Notes under the pieces: model-generated
Database searches by the model: none
Told to the model about the DNA's origin: nothing
What the model saw: the letters and a program-made list of their open reading frames with translations, nothing else
In this document: piece after piece, positions 1-9,887 of the stretch
Layout: each line of letters opens with the position of its first letter
How positions within the stretch are numbered: position 1 is the stretch's first letter
Position numbers and translations under genes: made by a program
Source: Nageia nagi
Taxonomy: Eukaryota > Pinophyta
NCBI GenBank assembly: GCA_050084985.1
Contig: JBITNC010000002.1
Span: 25,854,001 to 25,918,000, forward strand
Direction: 5' to 3'
Length of the DNA: 64,000 nt

Positions 1-1519
1 CATCTTTGTTTTTACATAATTTTTCTTTTAAATGATGTAATCTATGTGGGTATTATCTTGTTTTCTTCCACATATTCATCTTCACCATATTGAAGAGTAG
101 AGCTAAAGGCATCTTCAATCCTCCAATTGAAACATGCAACTTTTGGCTTAGTCCCTCCATAGGAAAATTCCTTGGGATAGCAAAATCCAAAAGGGCGAAA
201 ACAAGATATCACACTCAAGTATAGAACTATTTCAGGGAAGTGCTCTTTACTATTGAAAATTTTTCATACTTCTATACACTTCTTTCAATTATACAATTTC
301 AAAATGATTTTTCATTACGTATCCAAAGAGGGGGAAAATGTAGACACCTAAAAATGATTTCTTATTATTTAATATCCATATGGCTTCATCCCAAATCCAA
401 TCCAATCTTTTGCACATTGTACCATATCATGAGGATTGCTCCACTCTTTTTAACTAGATGCACACTTTCTTGGTGTTATTCAGATAGCTTTGATAAGTGT
501 ATTGCACCTGTATATATTGTAGCTCTTTATTTATTATAAATCATTATTTAGAGGCTACACTATGGTTTTGCTGGGAGTACTCTATTGTGATATTTTTATT
601 TGTATTTCATTGTGCAATTCCACTGCTTCATCCATCTTCATTGCAATTGTAGATTCCTTTTGATTTATTTGTCTTTTTACTTATGTGAAACTTATTCTCT
701 TCCTTTTTCCTTTCCATTAAGAAAGCATTGGAAGTGTTTCAATATTAGGGGTTGGATTATGAACTTCCCCCATACCATCACTAAATGAAGATTCTGCTTC
801 AGTTTTACTTTTTACTTGTTTATTTCTAAGTATCCTTTGTACAAGGATATTCTCTTCCTCTTATATACCAATTTCATGACAATCTATTGCAAAGAAAAAT
901 CTAACCTATTTTATTTTAATTTTTACATTGAAATTTTTAAGGAATGAAAAATAAAGAAATGAAAATTTACTTCCCTTCCTTGTATTTGAAATGATTTAAG
1001 AAACCAACATGAAAAGGAAATACCTTAAAGAAAATTTAATAATAAAATATTATTATTAACACATCATATTTCTATCATGACTAATCTAACAACATTTATA
1101 TACAAAACAAAGTGTCATACAAAACATTATAGAAGACTTTGCTAAAATAAAACATCCCATCATGTGTAAACATTATGTAAGTACAAAAAAAAAAAAAACA
1201 ATGTTTTGTTTTTGAATTTCAATGTGTGGAATCTTGCAAGCACTTTGAAAACAGGTATTCTACTTCATCTGGAATTGTCTCTCGAGGTGGTCTTTACATT
1301 CATTGGACATATCATAATGGTACACCAGCTATGTTATCTGTGGCTCCACTAACAAATTTGATTTGTCATGAGTTCCAACGGTTTTACCCCTATTTCAAGC
1401 TTTATCGAAATCCTATTTCATTTTCCAAGGATATGTATAGTGTAATTGTCATAGTGGGTAATCAGATTGATTATTGGAAAATCAATAATCTTCTGCTACC
1501 CAAAATCAAATTCTCCTGA
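1..1519. other. AT-rich stretch without recognisable gene
   Basis: No known protein family is visible in any frame. Reading frames are short and interrupted. One open stretch on + at 1226-1519 (about 97 codons) ends where the duplicated promoter block begins. It has somewhat protein-like composition but matches nothing I recognise, so I do not call it a gene. A poly-A run lies near 1186-1199. Confidence 0.5.
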
Positions 1520-1950
1520 TGCTACTTGTGAAATGACTCTACGGTATTATCGCTCACGTTTTCTATTAGTAATTGCCCAATAGGATCTTTCCACATAAAA
1601 AGCTCCCATGTATTGCTTCAAATCATTGTACCAATTTCTTCATCGCTATCCTCAGGAGCCTGATGGAAAGCAAAAGCTAATATATCACTCCCAATCTACT
1701 TCCCATTAGACGCACAATTGGCAGTATTTCTATGGATTCTACGGGCATTATTGTCGGACAATCAGGATTGCTATTTTGTGGCCAGCACGGAAAGCGTAGT
1801 TATCTTTTTCTACTTCTGTTGTAAAATGTTATCCATGATGTATGCATACTTCCACATTACAAGAAAAGAAGACGAATAAAGAGACACAATGCATCAACCA
1901 ATAATTCAGATGAAGATTGTCCTGAAAAAAGTAGAAAGAAGGAGGATTTA

Positions 1951-1958
1951 CCACGTGG
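1951..1958. promoter_or_regulatory. Perfect palindromic G-box, copy 1
   Basis: The sequence CCACGTGG is a perfect G-box core (CACGTG), a plant bZIP/bHLH binding site. It recurs in the second duplication unit in the same local context. Function is inferred from motif and position only. Confidence 0.55.
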
Positions 1959-2271
1959 AATACGTATTGTACTTGGAAGAATCTGAACTCATCTATGCTT
2001 CGTCACTATTTGCGGCATCAATGGGCTTTGATGTTACGTAAACCTTAAAAAGAGATGGTGATGTGAACGGCATGGCGAGTTGCTGGACCGTTGGATTCCA
2101 AATATGGATTTTTCTTCTCCTTTGATAATAAGCTACTATTCAATAGGAGATTTGACATTGAATACAATATATTCTATAATAATGAGATGGAATGATGTCC
2201 CTTGGAATTTATCGTGCACTAGTGTTTCCATGAACTGCCCATCATCTAAGTGCTTCCTATCCTCAATAGGT

Positions 2272-2278
2272 TATAAAA
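2272..2278 (+). promoter_or_regulatory. TATA-box-like motif, copy 1
   Basis: TATAAAA lies in duplication unit 1 at the position that matches the TATA box nearest the gene in unit 2. If used, it would start transcription about 880 bases upstream of the ATG and give a long leader. Confidence 0.4.
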
Positions 2279-2769
2279 ACTGTTCTAAGACATAGTTTTT
2301 CTGCCCATTCTATGCCTGAAGTCTGAACATAATTGATACTGACTAGTGACTACCTGTGAAGTAACTTTAGCGTCTTATGGCTCACGTTTTCTATTAGTAA
2401 TTGCCCAATAGGATCTTTCCACATAAAAAGCTCACATGTATTGCTTTAAATCATTGTACCAATTTCTTCATCGCTATCTTCAGGAGTCTGATCGAAAGCA
2501 AAAGCTAATATATCACTCCCAATCTACTTCCCATTAGACGCACAATTGGCAGCATTTCTATGTATATCGGGCTTGTATTGTCGGCCAATCAGGATTGCTA
2601 TTTTGTGGCCAGCACAGAAAGCGTAGTTATCTTTTTCTACTTCTGTTGTAAAATGTCATCCATGAAGTATGCATACTTCCACATTACAAGAAAAGAAGAC
2701 GAATAAAGAGACACAATGCATCAACCAATAATTTAGATGAAGATTGTCCTGAAAAAGAAGGAGGATTTA

Positions 2770-2777
2770 CCACGTGG
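2770..2777. promoter_or_regulatory. Perfect palindromic G-box, copy 2
   Basis: CCACGTGG lies about 380 bases upstream of the ATG at 3154 and about 250 bases upstream of the nearer TATA box. It is conserved between the two duplicated units although flanking bases have diverged. Confidence 0.55.
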
Positions 2778-3028
2778 AATACGTATTGCACTTGGAAGAA
2801 TCTGAACTCATCTGTGCTTTGTCACTATTTGCAGCATCAACGGGCTTTGATGTTACGTAAACCTAAAACACAGATGGTGATGTGAACAGAATGGCGAGAT
2901 GGTGATTTGACATTGAATACAATCTATTCTATAATAATGGCATGGAATGATGTCCCTTGGAATTTATCATACACTAGTGAGTTTCCATGAACTGCCCATC
3001 ATCTAAGTGTTTCTTATCCTCAACAGGT

Positions 3029-3035
3029 TATAAAA
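3029..3035 (+). promoter_or_regulatory. Probable TATA box of the host gene
   Basis: TATAAAA lies about 125 bases upstream of the ATG at 3154, a plausible distance for a plant core promoter with a short 5' leader. The same motif and flanks occur in unit 1. Confidence 0.55.
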
Positions 3036-3153
3036 ACTCTTCTCTTACATAGTTTTTCAGCCCATTTTATGCCTGAAGTCTGAACATATTGTTTCAATTT
3101 GAGTCTCTCTGTTACCAAAGAAATTGGGGGAGAGTAGTAAGTTGATACCGGTG

Positions 3154-4010
3154 ATGGGTAGTATGGATTGGGCAACAAGTTGGTTTGCATGCAATGGGCA
3201 CTACACCAGTGCTTTTCAGCCAAATAGTAAGATGATCATTTCCAAGTATAAGCCCATAGCACTCAAGCCCAGTCTTGTGACATCAATACGCTATGAGTCT
3301 CTTTCTAATTCCACGTCTGAGAATGCTTTGAATCCTCATTTAACGTTCACCTCTCTGAAACAAAGAAGTGGTTGTGAGAGATCCAACAGCAAACGTAGAA
3401 GAGCCTCAGATTTCCGTAATAGCCCTTCACCGAGAATCAGGAGGAGAACAAAGGCCCCTTGTGCTGGTCATTGTTTAGGTTCTAAGAGAAACCCAGTTGT
3501 GGAAACATTGCCAGCAAGCATAAATGGGGATAGGTCTAAGATTGAACATCCTTTGGATGGGTGTTTCGGTGTAGAAAAATTTAGTGTTGTGAAGGATTTG
3601 GGTTTCATAGAGAGGGGATCCAGCTCTTTAGGAAACAGGAGTGTGTGTGGTAAGGAATCCTGTGTGTTTGGTGAAGAGCTAAAACTAAACGGGGTGATGG
3701 ATTCAATGGGGGAGGTTGGTATCCAGAGTCCATCAAAAAGTATGGAAGTTACACCGATCCAAACAATGCGAGGAGACCCAGAATGTGGTTTGTCTTTTGC
3801 CAAATGTTTAGTGTTAGGTAGTGATATCCAAAAGTATCAGAAAGAGGAGAGGAGTTGGAGAAATCTGTTAACTCTTCCACTGCTTCCAGAGACATCTCCA
3901 TCTAAGGATTCAGACGTGGGCTCATGTGCTCCTAATTCGACTTCAAACAGTGATGCACCATATGATGAAGAGATAATTCGAGTGAGAATTTTTGGCAAAG
4001 ATTTCAGCAG
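3154..4010 (+). CDS. First exon of an unrecognised plant nuclear protein
   Basis: This is the only host-like coding exon in the window. It is open for about 285 codons from ATG 3154 (protein begins MGSMDWATSW); the frame opens earlier but without an ATG. It ends in CAG followed by GTAAGAGC at 4011, a good plant splice donor, and the frame meets a stop immediately if read through. The product is rich in Ser, Arg and Lys. A basic run near residues 70-100 (SKRRR, then RIRRRTK) looks like a bipartite nuclear localisation signal. A hydrophobic LLTLPLLPETSPS stretch lies near the end, followed by an acidic segment. I see no named domain. Codon use and GC content are higher than in the flanking elements, and the long open frame amid decayed DNA suggests selection. 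No following exon is recognisable in the window: a LINE begins about 740 bases on. The gene may therefore have a very long intron or be truncated. An antisense frame at 3468-3803 is a shadow. Confidence 0.6.
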
Positions 4011-4752
4011 GTAAGAGCTTGTACGAATATTTTACTGCAGATGGAAAGTTTACTAAAAGCATACATGATAACTAGATTAACAGACTCTATGGGATTTGCT
4101 TTAAGAGCTTAGGTGAATATAACTAAAAGCATGATACCTGTTAATATTAAGTGGCATTCTGTTGAAATGAGATCAGTGGCGCTAGAGTTGACTTTCGCTA
4201 AAGTTGTCTTTGATCAGTGGAGTCAATTAACTATGTTACATAAATAGGTGACTATCTCACATAAATAATCAACATGTAAATTATTAGTACTATGGATTGA
4301 AAGTGGTTTTGATAAATAGTAGGATGGTATATCGGTTAAGATATTATATTGAAAATGCATGGTCTAGGGTTTTGAATCTTTGTAATCAATTTGTTTTTTA
4401 AATCTGAAATTTGGAATTTTTTTACTATAAATTTTGACTATTTCGTTGCGGTAATCAACTATTTTTGTATGATAGTCAACTTTTTCCATGCGATAATTAA
4501 CTATTTCCATGCGATAAACAACTAACTTTGTATGATAATCACAAGGTCCCACCAGACATCGATCAAAGACAACGTAAACGATAGTTAACTCTAACGTTGA
4601 TCATTGTCTAGTCTACCATCTGTAGATATTAAATTCTGTAAAAAAATTGCATATAATAGAAATGTATAAGGACAATTGGTTTTGTAGTTTTTTTTATGGA
4701 ATCCTTCTCTTGTTAATAAGGAAATTTAACTTTGAACTTTAAGAGCTACGGT
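4011..4752 (+). other. Putative intron 1 start, with a degenerate short tandem repeat
   Basis: The interval starts with the splice donor GTAAGAGC. It has no reading frame of note. At about 4434-4546 a 21-24-bp degenerate tandem repeat (tcaactatttttgtatgat, then ccatgcgataa variants) runs for about four to five units. If the host gene is intact, this is the start of its first intron; otherwise it is intergenic. Confidence 0.45.
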
Positions 4753-5606
4753 AAAGATATCTTTGTAGTTAAAATTATCTAATGTATTGATCTTACTGGT
4801 TAATTTTAGAGAATTCTACGTGATAATTACTAAGGGAGGGAGGGATTGAAACATGGGATGGGACCTCTCCTTTAAAAGTTTTAACTTACACCTTTCCTCC
4901 AACTCGATTTAAAGAGATCCTAATTTTTTTGAAATATTAATAATAAAAAATATATATATATATATCAAAAGATATTTAATGGAAAGATTTAAAATTGAAT
5001 TTGTTATGAAATACTTTAATTACTTACCTAACTTCAAGCTTGTTAAATTAGAACTAAGTACAATCATAGGATTTTCAAATAAAGTAGGACAACACCTATC
5101 AAATAAATGATACATTTCAAATGCCTAAATGGTCAAAGTGAAGTTATTTAATTATTTTTATTATGAAGTGAAATTGGATTATATGAAATCAATTTAGTAT
5201 TTAAATTTAACAAATGAGAGTAATATGTTATGATAATAATAAGGTAAAAGTAATAGATTTTTAAAGAAAAAATGTTGATGGTAAATGTATTGAAAATTTA
5301 AAGAAATATATAAAATAGTAAAATAACAAATTTTTTTTAATCTATACTTAAAAATTACGTATGTAATTATCTAGTGAGGTAAAGCATGCGATGGAGACTA
5401 ATAGCGAAGGTAGGGTTTGAAGTTGCATTGGAATTTTTAATGGTGGAGGTATACAAGAAGAGGGTGAAGAGGCGGGAGGTACTCTAAAACCTTAGATATG
5501 ATTAGACAAAGAAGGTTAGAAGGACCCCACTACATGATTACCAATTGATCCAGGAGTAGTCTTTTACAATGAGGTAGTTTATGGTGAAAAATGAAGTCAG
5601 GTTTTC

Positions 5607-7075
5607 CAGTCCTATAACCTGCAACTTATGGAGAGTAAAGTAATGATTATGTGGGAGATTGTGAGCTCTACTCAATCGGAAAGAGTGTGGGACCTTGTTA
5701 GAAAATTTCAAGGCCCAAGACCTGATATAGACACTTTAAGGAGATGTGCGATGACCAAATGGAATCCATGTAGAAGCATGGAAATTGTGGCTTTACCTAA
5801 GGGAGTTTTTGATATGGTTGAAGGAGGAATAGGACATGAAAAATATCTTAGCTAATGGAATGTGGTTCTTTGGATGGTGAGATATGTTTTCAAAAAATGA
5901 AGCAAGGACATTGACCCGTAGGTGCAGACTATCAACACTAATCCAATATGGGTATGTCTTCCATGACTTTCTATCCACTTTTGGTACTACGATGTCATTA
6001 TAAGTATTGTTAGGTATATAGGTACACCTAATATGATGGATAATGCAACTCAAGATAAATCTAGAATGATTTTTACCATGGTTTATGTAGAAGTATATTT
6101 ATTTACATCTTTACCAAATTTGATTGAGTTGGTTTCAAAATTAGGACCATGGACCCATGTGTTTGAATATGAGAATAAATTGAAACTGAGAGCATAAGCA
6201 AAGCTTTTTATTCTAGTAAAATCCAACTTTAGAAGTTTAAGGAATTCACCCCTCCAAAGAGAAATAGATCCTAATCATAAGAACCTCTAAAGATTATAAG
6301 AATCAAAAGTTTTGGAAACACTCTATAAGGAACTTCAAATATACTCAAACTTAGCAAATTTGGAAGTCCAAGGGATCAAATTATCCAAAAGGGAAGGACT
6401 TAGTGATAGAGGATAAAGGATTGACACAGCAAAATTGGGAATTTGGAGAACCTAGTACTTCAAAAAAAATTGAGCTAGAGAATTTCAATTCTCAAGGTCA
6501 AGAGAATATCGTAATGCCTTTGGGTCTTGCTAGAATCCATTTGATGCCCTGGTCCTCTTGGTAGAAGAAGAAGAGGATTGGAGTTTTTTTAACAAGTTTG
6601 AGGATACTTTCTCTCTTTAGGTGGATCCTTTAGATATATGACCTCTAAATTTTGATGAGGAAGGAACTATTAAGGATTAGAAGGAGGCAAATTTATCCTA
6701 TTTTGATAGATTCTCTCCTCTGGTTGATCAGGAATATAAGGATGTTAAAAAGGAAATAGTAAATGATAAGGAGAATTTAGATAGTCCTTTGATGGACTTC
6801 CTTCCTTTTGTAAATAATATGAAGATAGATCTCCACTTTCATATCAAAGTATGAATATAAACCTTGATGAGAGGCTACAAATTGGTTCGCAAACTTATCT
6901 TAGAAAGAAAATTATTCTTGATATGAGAATAGAGAATAAGTTGGTTAGAATCCTAAACAGAGAGGTCAGGAGAGAGGAAGAGTTAGAGATTGCGAATGGA
7001 TCTCATACTACCCTTGATTCATTAAGAAAAGGTAAAAGTAAGAAGGAGAGGGACAAGGATAGATCCGTCCTTTAA
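5607..7075 (+). pseudogene. LINE copy A ORF1 (DUF4283-type nucleic-acid-binding protein), broken
   Basis: In several frames this region reads like the ORF1 protein of plant L1 elements. The clearest block lies near 5930-6110, with PIWVCLPWLSIHFW followed shortly by GTPNMMDNATQDKSR and VEVYL. This matches the DUF4283 pattern (W-V-R-L-P-x-L-P, then a Lys/Ser-Arg segment and VEVDL). No intact zinc knuckle was found. Stops and frameshifts occur throughout, so no protein is made. The longest open pieces are 5628-5855 and 6851-7075, the latter very rich in Arg, Lys and Glu. ORF1 proteins coat LINE RNA during retrotransposition. Confidence 0.65.
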
Positions 7076-7123
7076 TTTTATTCCTTTAAAGAAATTATGC
7101 TCACTTTTTTATAATTTAAGAAG

Positions 7124-7262
7124 ATGAAGATGCTATGTTGGAACTATTGGGGTCTAAATGATTGTAGTAAACATAGAGCTCTAATAGATTTTAAGATGTT
7201 GAATAAGCCAATAACTATCTTGCTACAAGAAACTAAGGTGATAGAACAAAATACAAAGATGT
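7124..7262 (+). pseudogene. LINE copy A ORF2 N-terminus (endonuclease start)
   Basis: From ATG 7124 the frame reads MKMLCWNYWGLND, then LLQETKV. This is the hallmark start of the apurinic/apyrimidinic-type endonuclease of plant L1 ORF2 (WN-x-x-GL-N and LQET, where the Glu is catalytic). Only about 46 codons remain before homology to copies B and C ends. It lies about 50 bases after ORF1, as in copy C. Confidence 0.75.
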
Positions 7263-7274
7263 GGTAATGCTTCT

Positions 7275-8600
7275 CAAATAAGCACATTCTACATTATATG
7301 GAGGATATTTTGGTAAGCAAAAGACCTTGCATTAACTTCAACATTTCTTCTATTGGCCACACCTGACTCGGGATATTCTTTGATTTCTTAGGTAGTTTGT
7401 TGTTTGTAGCTGCTCCAAGCCAGCCAACTAAAAATTGGATCTTAGCTCTCTTTTGCCCATTCCTAATCATCCTTGGGAAAGCATTTCCATGGATCTATTG
7501 AGCGATCTTCCTCTCATAGTATGTCATCATGATTGCATCTTTGTGTTAGTGGAATGTTTTAGCAAAATGACCAATTCATTCCATGCCACAAGACTTCTTT
7601 TGCACATGACTTAGCACATCTTTTCTTTGATTTGATTTAGCAATCGTTTGGACTTCCTTCAAGCATCATCTCAAATCAAGGTCCTCAATTTATGGGACAT
7701 TTTTTCTAATCACTTTGAAAAAATTTGGAAGATTCTCTTAATTTTTCTACAAATTTTCACCCACAAAAAAATAGCCAAATCAAAGTTGTGAATTGCACAT
7801 TGATTCAAAGTTTGAGGATCTATCATCATAATTCTTATGCAAAGTGGGATCTAATTCTAACACATATAGAGCATGCATACATTCATGTTGTTCATTCCTC
7901 CACTAGTCATTACATTCATGTTGTTCATTCCTCCATTAATCATTCTCCTTTTGAGGTTTGTTTTGGATTTCAATCGTTTGCTCCATATGAGTTACCATTA
8001 GCCTTACCTTCTCCTACTACTTCTTATCTTCAGAAAGAGGAGGATAAGGCAGATGTATTTATTTAATATCTTCAGCATTTTCAATCCATTGTGGTCATTA
8101 TTTTTGAGTGTACATAGGAGAAGCAAAAAATTCATATGGATAAAAATAGAGTTCTTTATTCCTTACAAATTGGTGATTATGTTTGGATTCATCTTGATAA
8201 AACAAGGTTTAAGGATAAGGATTTCAGTAAGCTCAAACCCATTTGTTATGGTCCTTATACCATCATTCAATAGGTGTATGATAATGCTTTTCGACTTAAC
8301 CTTCCAACATAACTTGGCATTCATGATGTGGTTAATGTTGACCTTCTGAAACATTATCATGAATCCATATTAGATATAGAGGTTCAGCCTAGTAATCACG
8401 TTGATGTGATTCTTAATTCCCAATTTCCACTTTTTGAAGATCATATTTTTTACACCAAGCCACGCAACACATATTAGGGATCTACAAGTTCCTAACTTTT
8501 TGCTAAGCAAGGTCAATTTCCTCATCAAGTTCATTGGATTCCACATCATTGCATGGTTTAGGATTTTTCTCCTCTTATGAATGCATTGGGGAGCAATGAT
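7275..8600 (+). pseudogene. Ty3/gypsy integrase and C-terminal tether remnant
   Basis: Reading + across frames gives gypsy integrase landmarks: LPIPNHPWESISMDL near 7450-7500, a VECFSKM segment (the catalytic-core VDRFSKM motif) near 7550, KVLNLWDIFSNHF near 7680-7720 (the SDRDxxF region, acidic residue not visible), then HPQKNSQIKVVN and INHSPFEVCFGFQS at 7750-7970. The C-terminal part GDYVWIHLDKTRF, SKLKP, YGPYTII and DNAFRLNLP at about 8170-8330 is the GPY/F module. The frame shifts repeatedly. Reverse transcriptase, gag and LTRs are not visible, so this is a fragment, possibly joined to LINE copy A by deletion. Confidence 0.75.
7878..7943 (+). repeat. 33-bp in-frame tandem duplication inside the integrase remnant
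   Basis: Two adjacent 33-bp units (7878-7910 and 7911-7943) differ at few bases. Each encodes about 11 residues containing YIHVVHSS. The duplicated segment corresponds to the part of gypsy integrase just before the conserved SPFEV block, where only one copy is expected. Confidence 0.85.
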
Positions 8601-9490
8601 TCCTTTATTAGAAGGAATTATGAGTAATAATAGTAATAATACTATAAATAATAATAAAATACCTTTTTAAGGTATCTAAGATTAGATAAAAATAATAAAT
8701 GTGTTAGACACATTTCTACCTTTTGTAATAAATGCAATACCATTTGCTCTCCCATGGTTTTGCCAATACCATGTGCATAATCCCATGGTATTTTAGTTTG
8801 TATTGGACTATTTAAAGGCTTCTTATGTTAATAAAAATCATCTAATATTTGACCATATATCAAATTATTTGAAGAGATATCCAACTACTTAAGGATTTTT
8901 GAAGAGTCTTCAAAGACTTCATTTGAAGAAGAGCCATTAGGAAACTCATTGAGCTTGACATCCCTTGAAATCATTCTGACATTAAATTTTAACTTTGACA
9001 ATTTTCCCCCACTTCCCCTTTAATTGGACTCAACTTCTTATTTTCACCCATCAACACAAGTCTTAACACTTATCATAAGAGTAAGGTTAAATAAACATCA
9101 ACTTGCTTATGGAATACTTAGTTCAAGAGGAAGAGTCATTTCCTTAGTCATAAACGCATTAGTGTCCAGTGTATAGTAGGTTTGAAAGTTGAGCATGCGG
9201 GTTATGATATCATTTCTTTATCTCGCAAGGATTTACCACTTTAGCATTTTTTCTTCATAATATTTCTTCCTTGCTTTCTTCCAATGCTTGTCCATATTTT
9301 ATCAAGCACCTTCATTCTTGCAATAGGACTCCTTACTCTCCTATGCATAAAATATATCTTAAAAATTACTCCTATTTACATTTTAAAAAATAAGGTTAGA
9401 CCAAGGAGTAAGAAGGAACTATTTTCACATATTCAAGTAATAATTATAACAATTGAAAGGAGAAAAATCTCCTTTACCCAAGATCAACCT
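8601..9490. other. AT-rich stretch, no recognisable gene
   Basis: The interval follows the integrase remnant and could include its 3' LTR, but no second copy is present in the window to define one. A polypyrimidine run (cccccacttcccc) at about 9006-9018 could be a minus-strand polypurine tract of another lost element. No coding region is recognised. Confidence 0.4.
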
Positions 9491-9887
9491 TGAATTATCA
9501 TTTTCTTAACCACAATTAAACTCACACTATAACAACACAATCACACTCGCATTCACAAGGTGACACTAGCATGTAAAGTGATTCCTCTTAAGGATGAGAG
9601 TACTCCACTTTAACTTAAGATCTTTTACTTCTCAAAGAAAATTCTTACAATGCTTACAACCTCTCTCTCATCTTATTAACCTACAAAGCATGAGCATAAC
9701 TTTGTTTTATTCAAATCTCTATAAAAACAAAACCCAACCCTCTATTTTTAGGAGAGAACTCCACCTTAACTCACCTTTTTTCCCAAACTTTACATGAGGT
9801 AAGAATGGTCAAGTTACACTTATTTAATTCTCTAAATACTAAAAGGTATTTATAAATATGTTTAGTATTTAGATGAATTAACTAAGT
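9491..9887 (-). mobile_element. Possible copia-like solo LTR, split by the large gypsy (rest at 34106-34152)
   Basis: The order of short blocks here resembles the copia 1 LTR: a gtaaagtg-attcctc block, a thymine-rich middle, a ctctatttttagg TATA-like segment, then aagttaca. Beyond the gypsy insertion, 34106-34152 ends in aataatgtattacaaattctaaca, which parallels the copia LTR end (aataatgcattatacattccaaca). Joined, they would form an LTR of about 440 bp interrupted by the gypsy with target duplication TAAGT. Flanking duplications for the LTR itself were not found, and the start is approximate. Confidence 0.4.

Larger units (their letters stand above)
1520..2348 (+). repeat. Promoter-region tandem duplication, unit 1
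   Basis: This ~830-bp block is repeated directly downstream (2349-3095) in the same order. Shared landmarks are the ctcacgttttctattag segment, the aattgcccaatagg segment, a CCACGTGG box, a TATAAAA box and the tgcctgaagtctgaacat segment near the end. Unit 1 holds about 70 extra bases around 2078-2150 that unit 2 lacks. The two copies differ by scattered substitutions and small indels, so the duplication is not recent. Confidence 0.85.
2349..3095 (+). repeat. Promoter-region tandem duplication, unit 2
   Basis: This is the second copy of the 1520-2348 block, ending about 60 bases before the ATG at 3154. It keeps the G-box and TATA box and lacks about 70 bases present in unit 1. It adjoins the putative first exon, so it probably holds the working promoter and 5' leader. 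Confidence 0.85.
4753..7262 (+). mobile_element. LINE (plant L1 type) copy A, truncated
   Basis: The interval is collinear with the 5' part of LINE copy B: 4753-5640 matches about 34156-35040, and 5760-7080 matches 38230-39450 plus 40530-40610. It holds an untranslated leader, a decayed ORF1 and the first codons of ORF2, then homology stops at about 7262 where unrelated gypsy sequence begins. It has the 5' end but lacks the 3' part, unlike the usual 5' truncation of LINEs, so it was probably cut by a later rearrangement. No target-site duplication can be defined. Confidence 0.75.

Noticed and set aside
1226-1519. 97-codon open frame on + as an upstream gene
   Set aside because: No domain, no splice or promoter evidence and no homologous frame elsewhere in the window.
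3468-3803. 111-codon open frame on minus
   Set aside because: Shadow of the host exon on +, which has the splice donor and protein-like composition.
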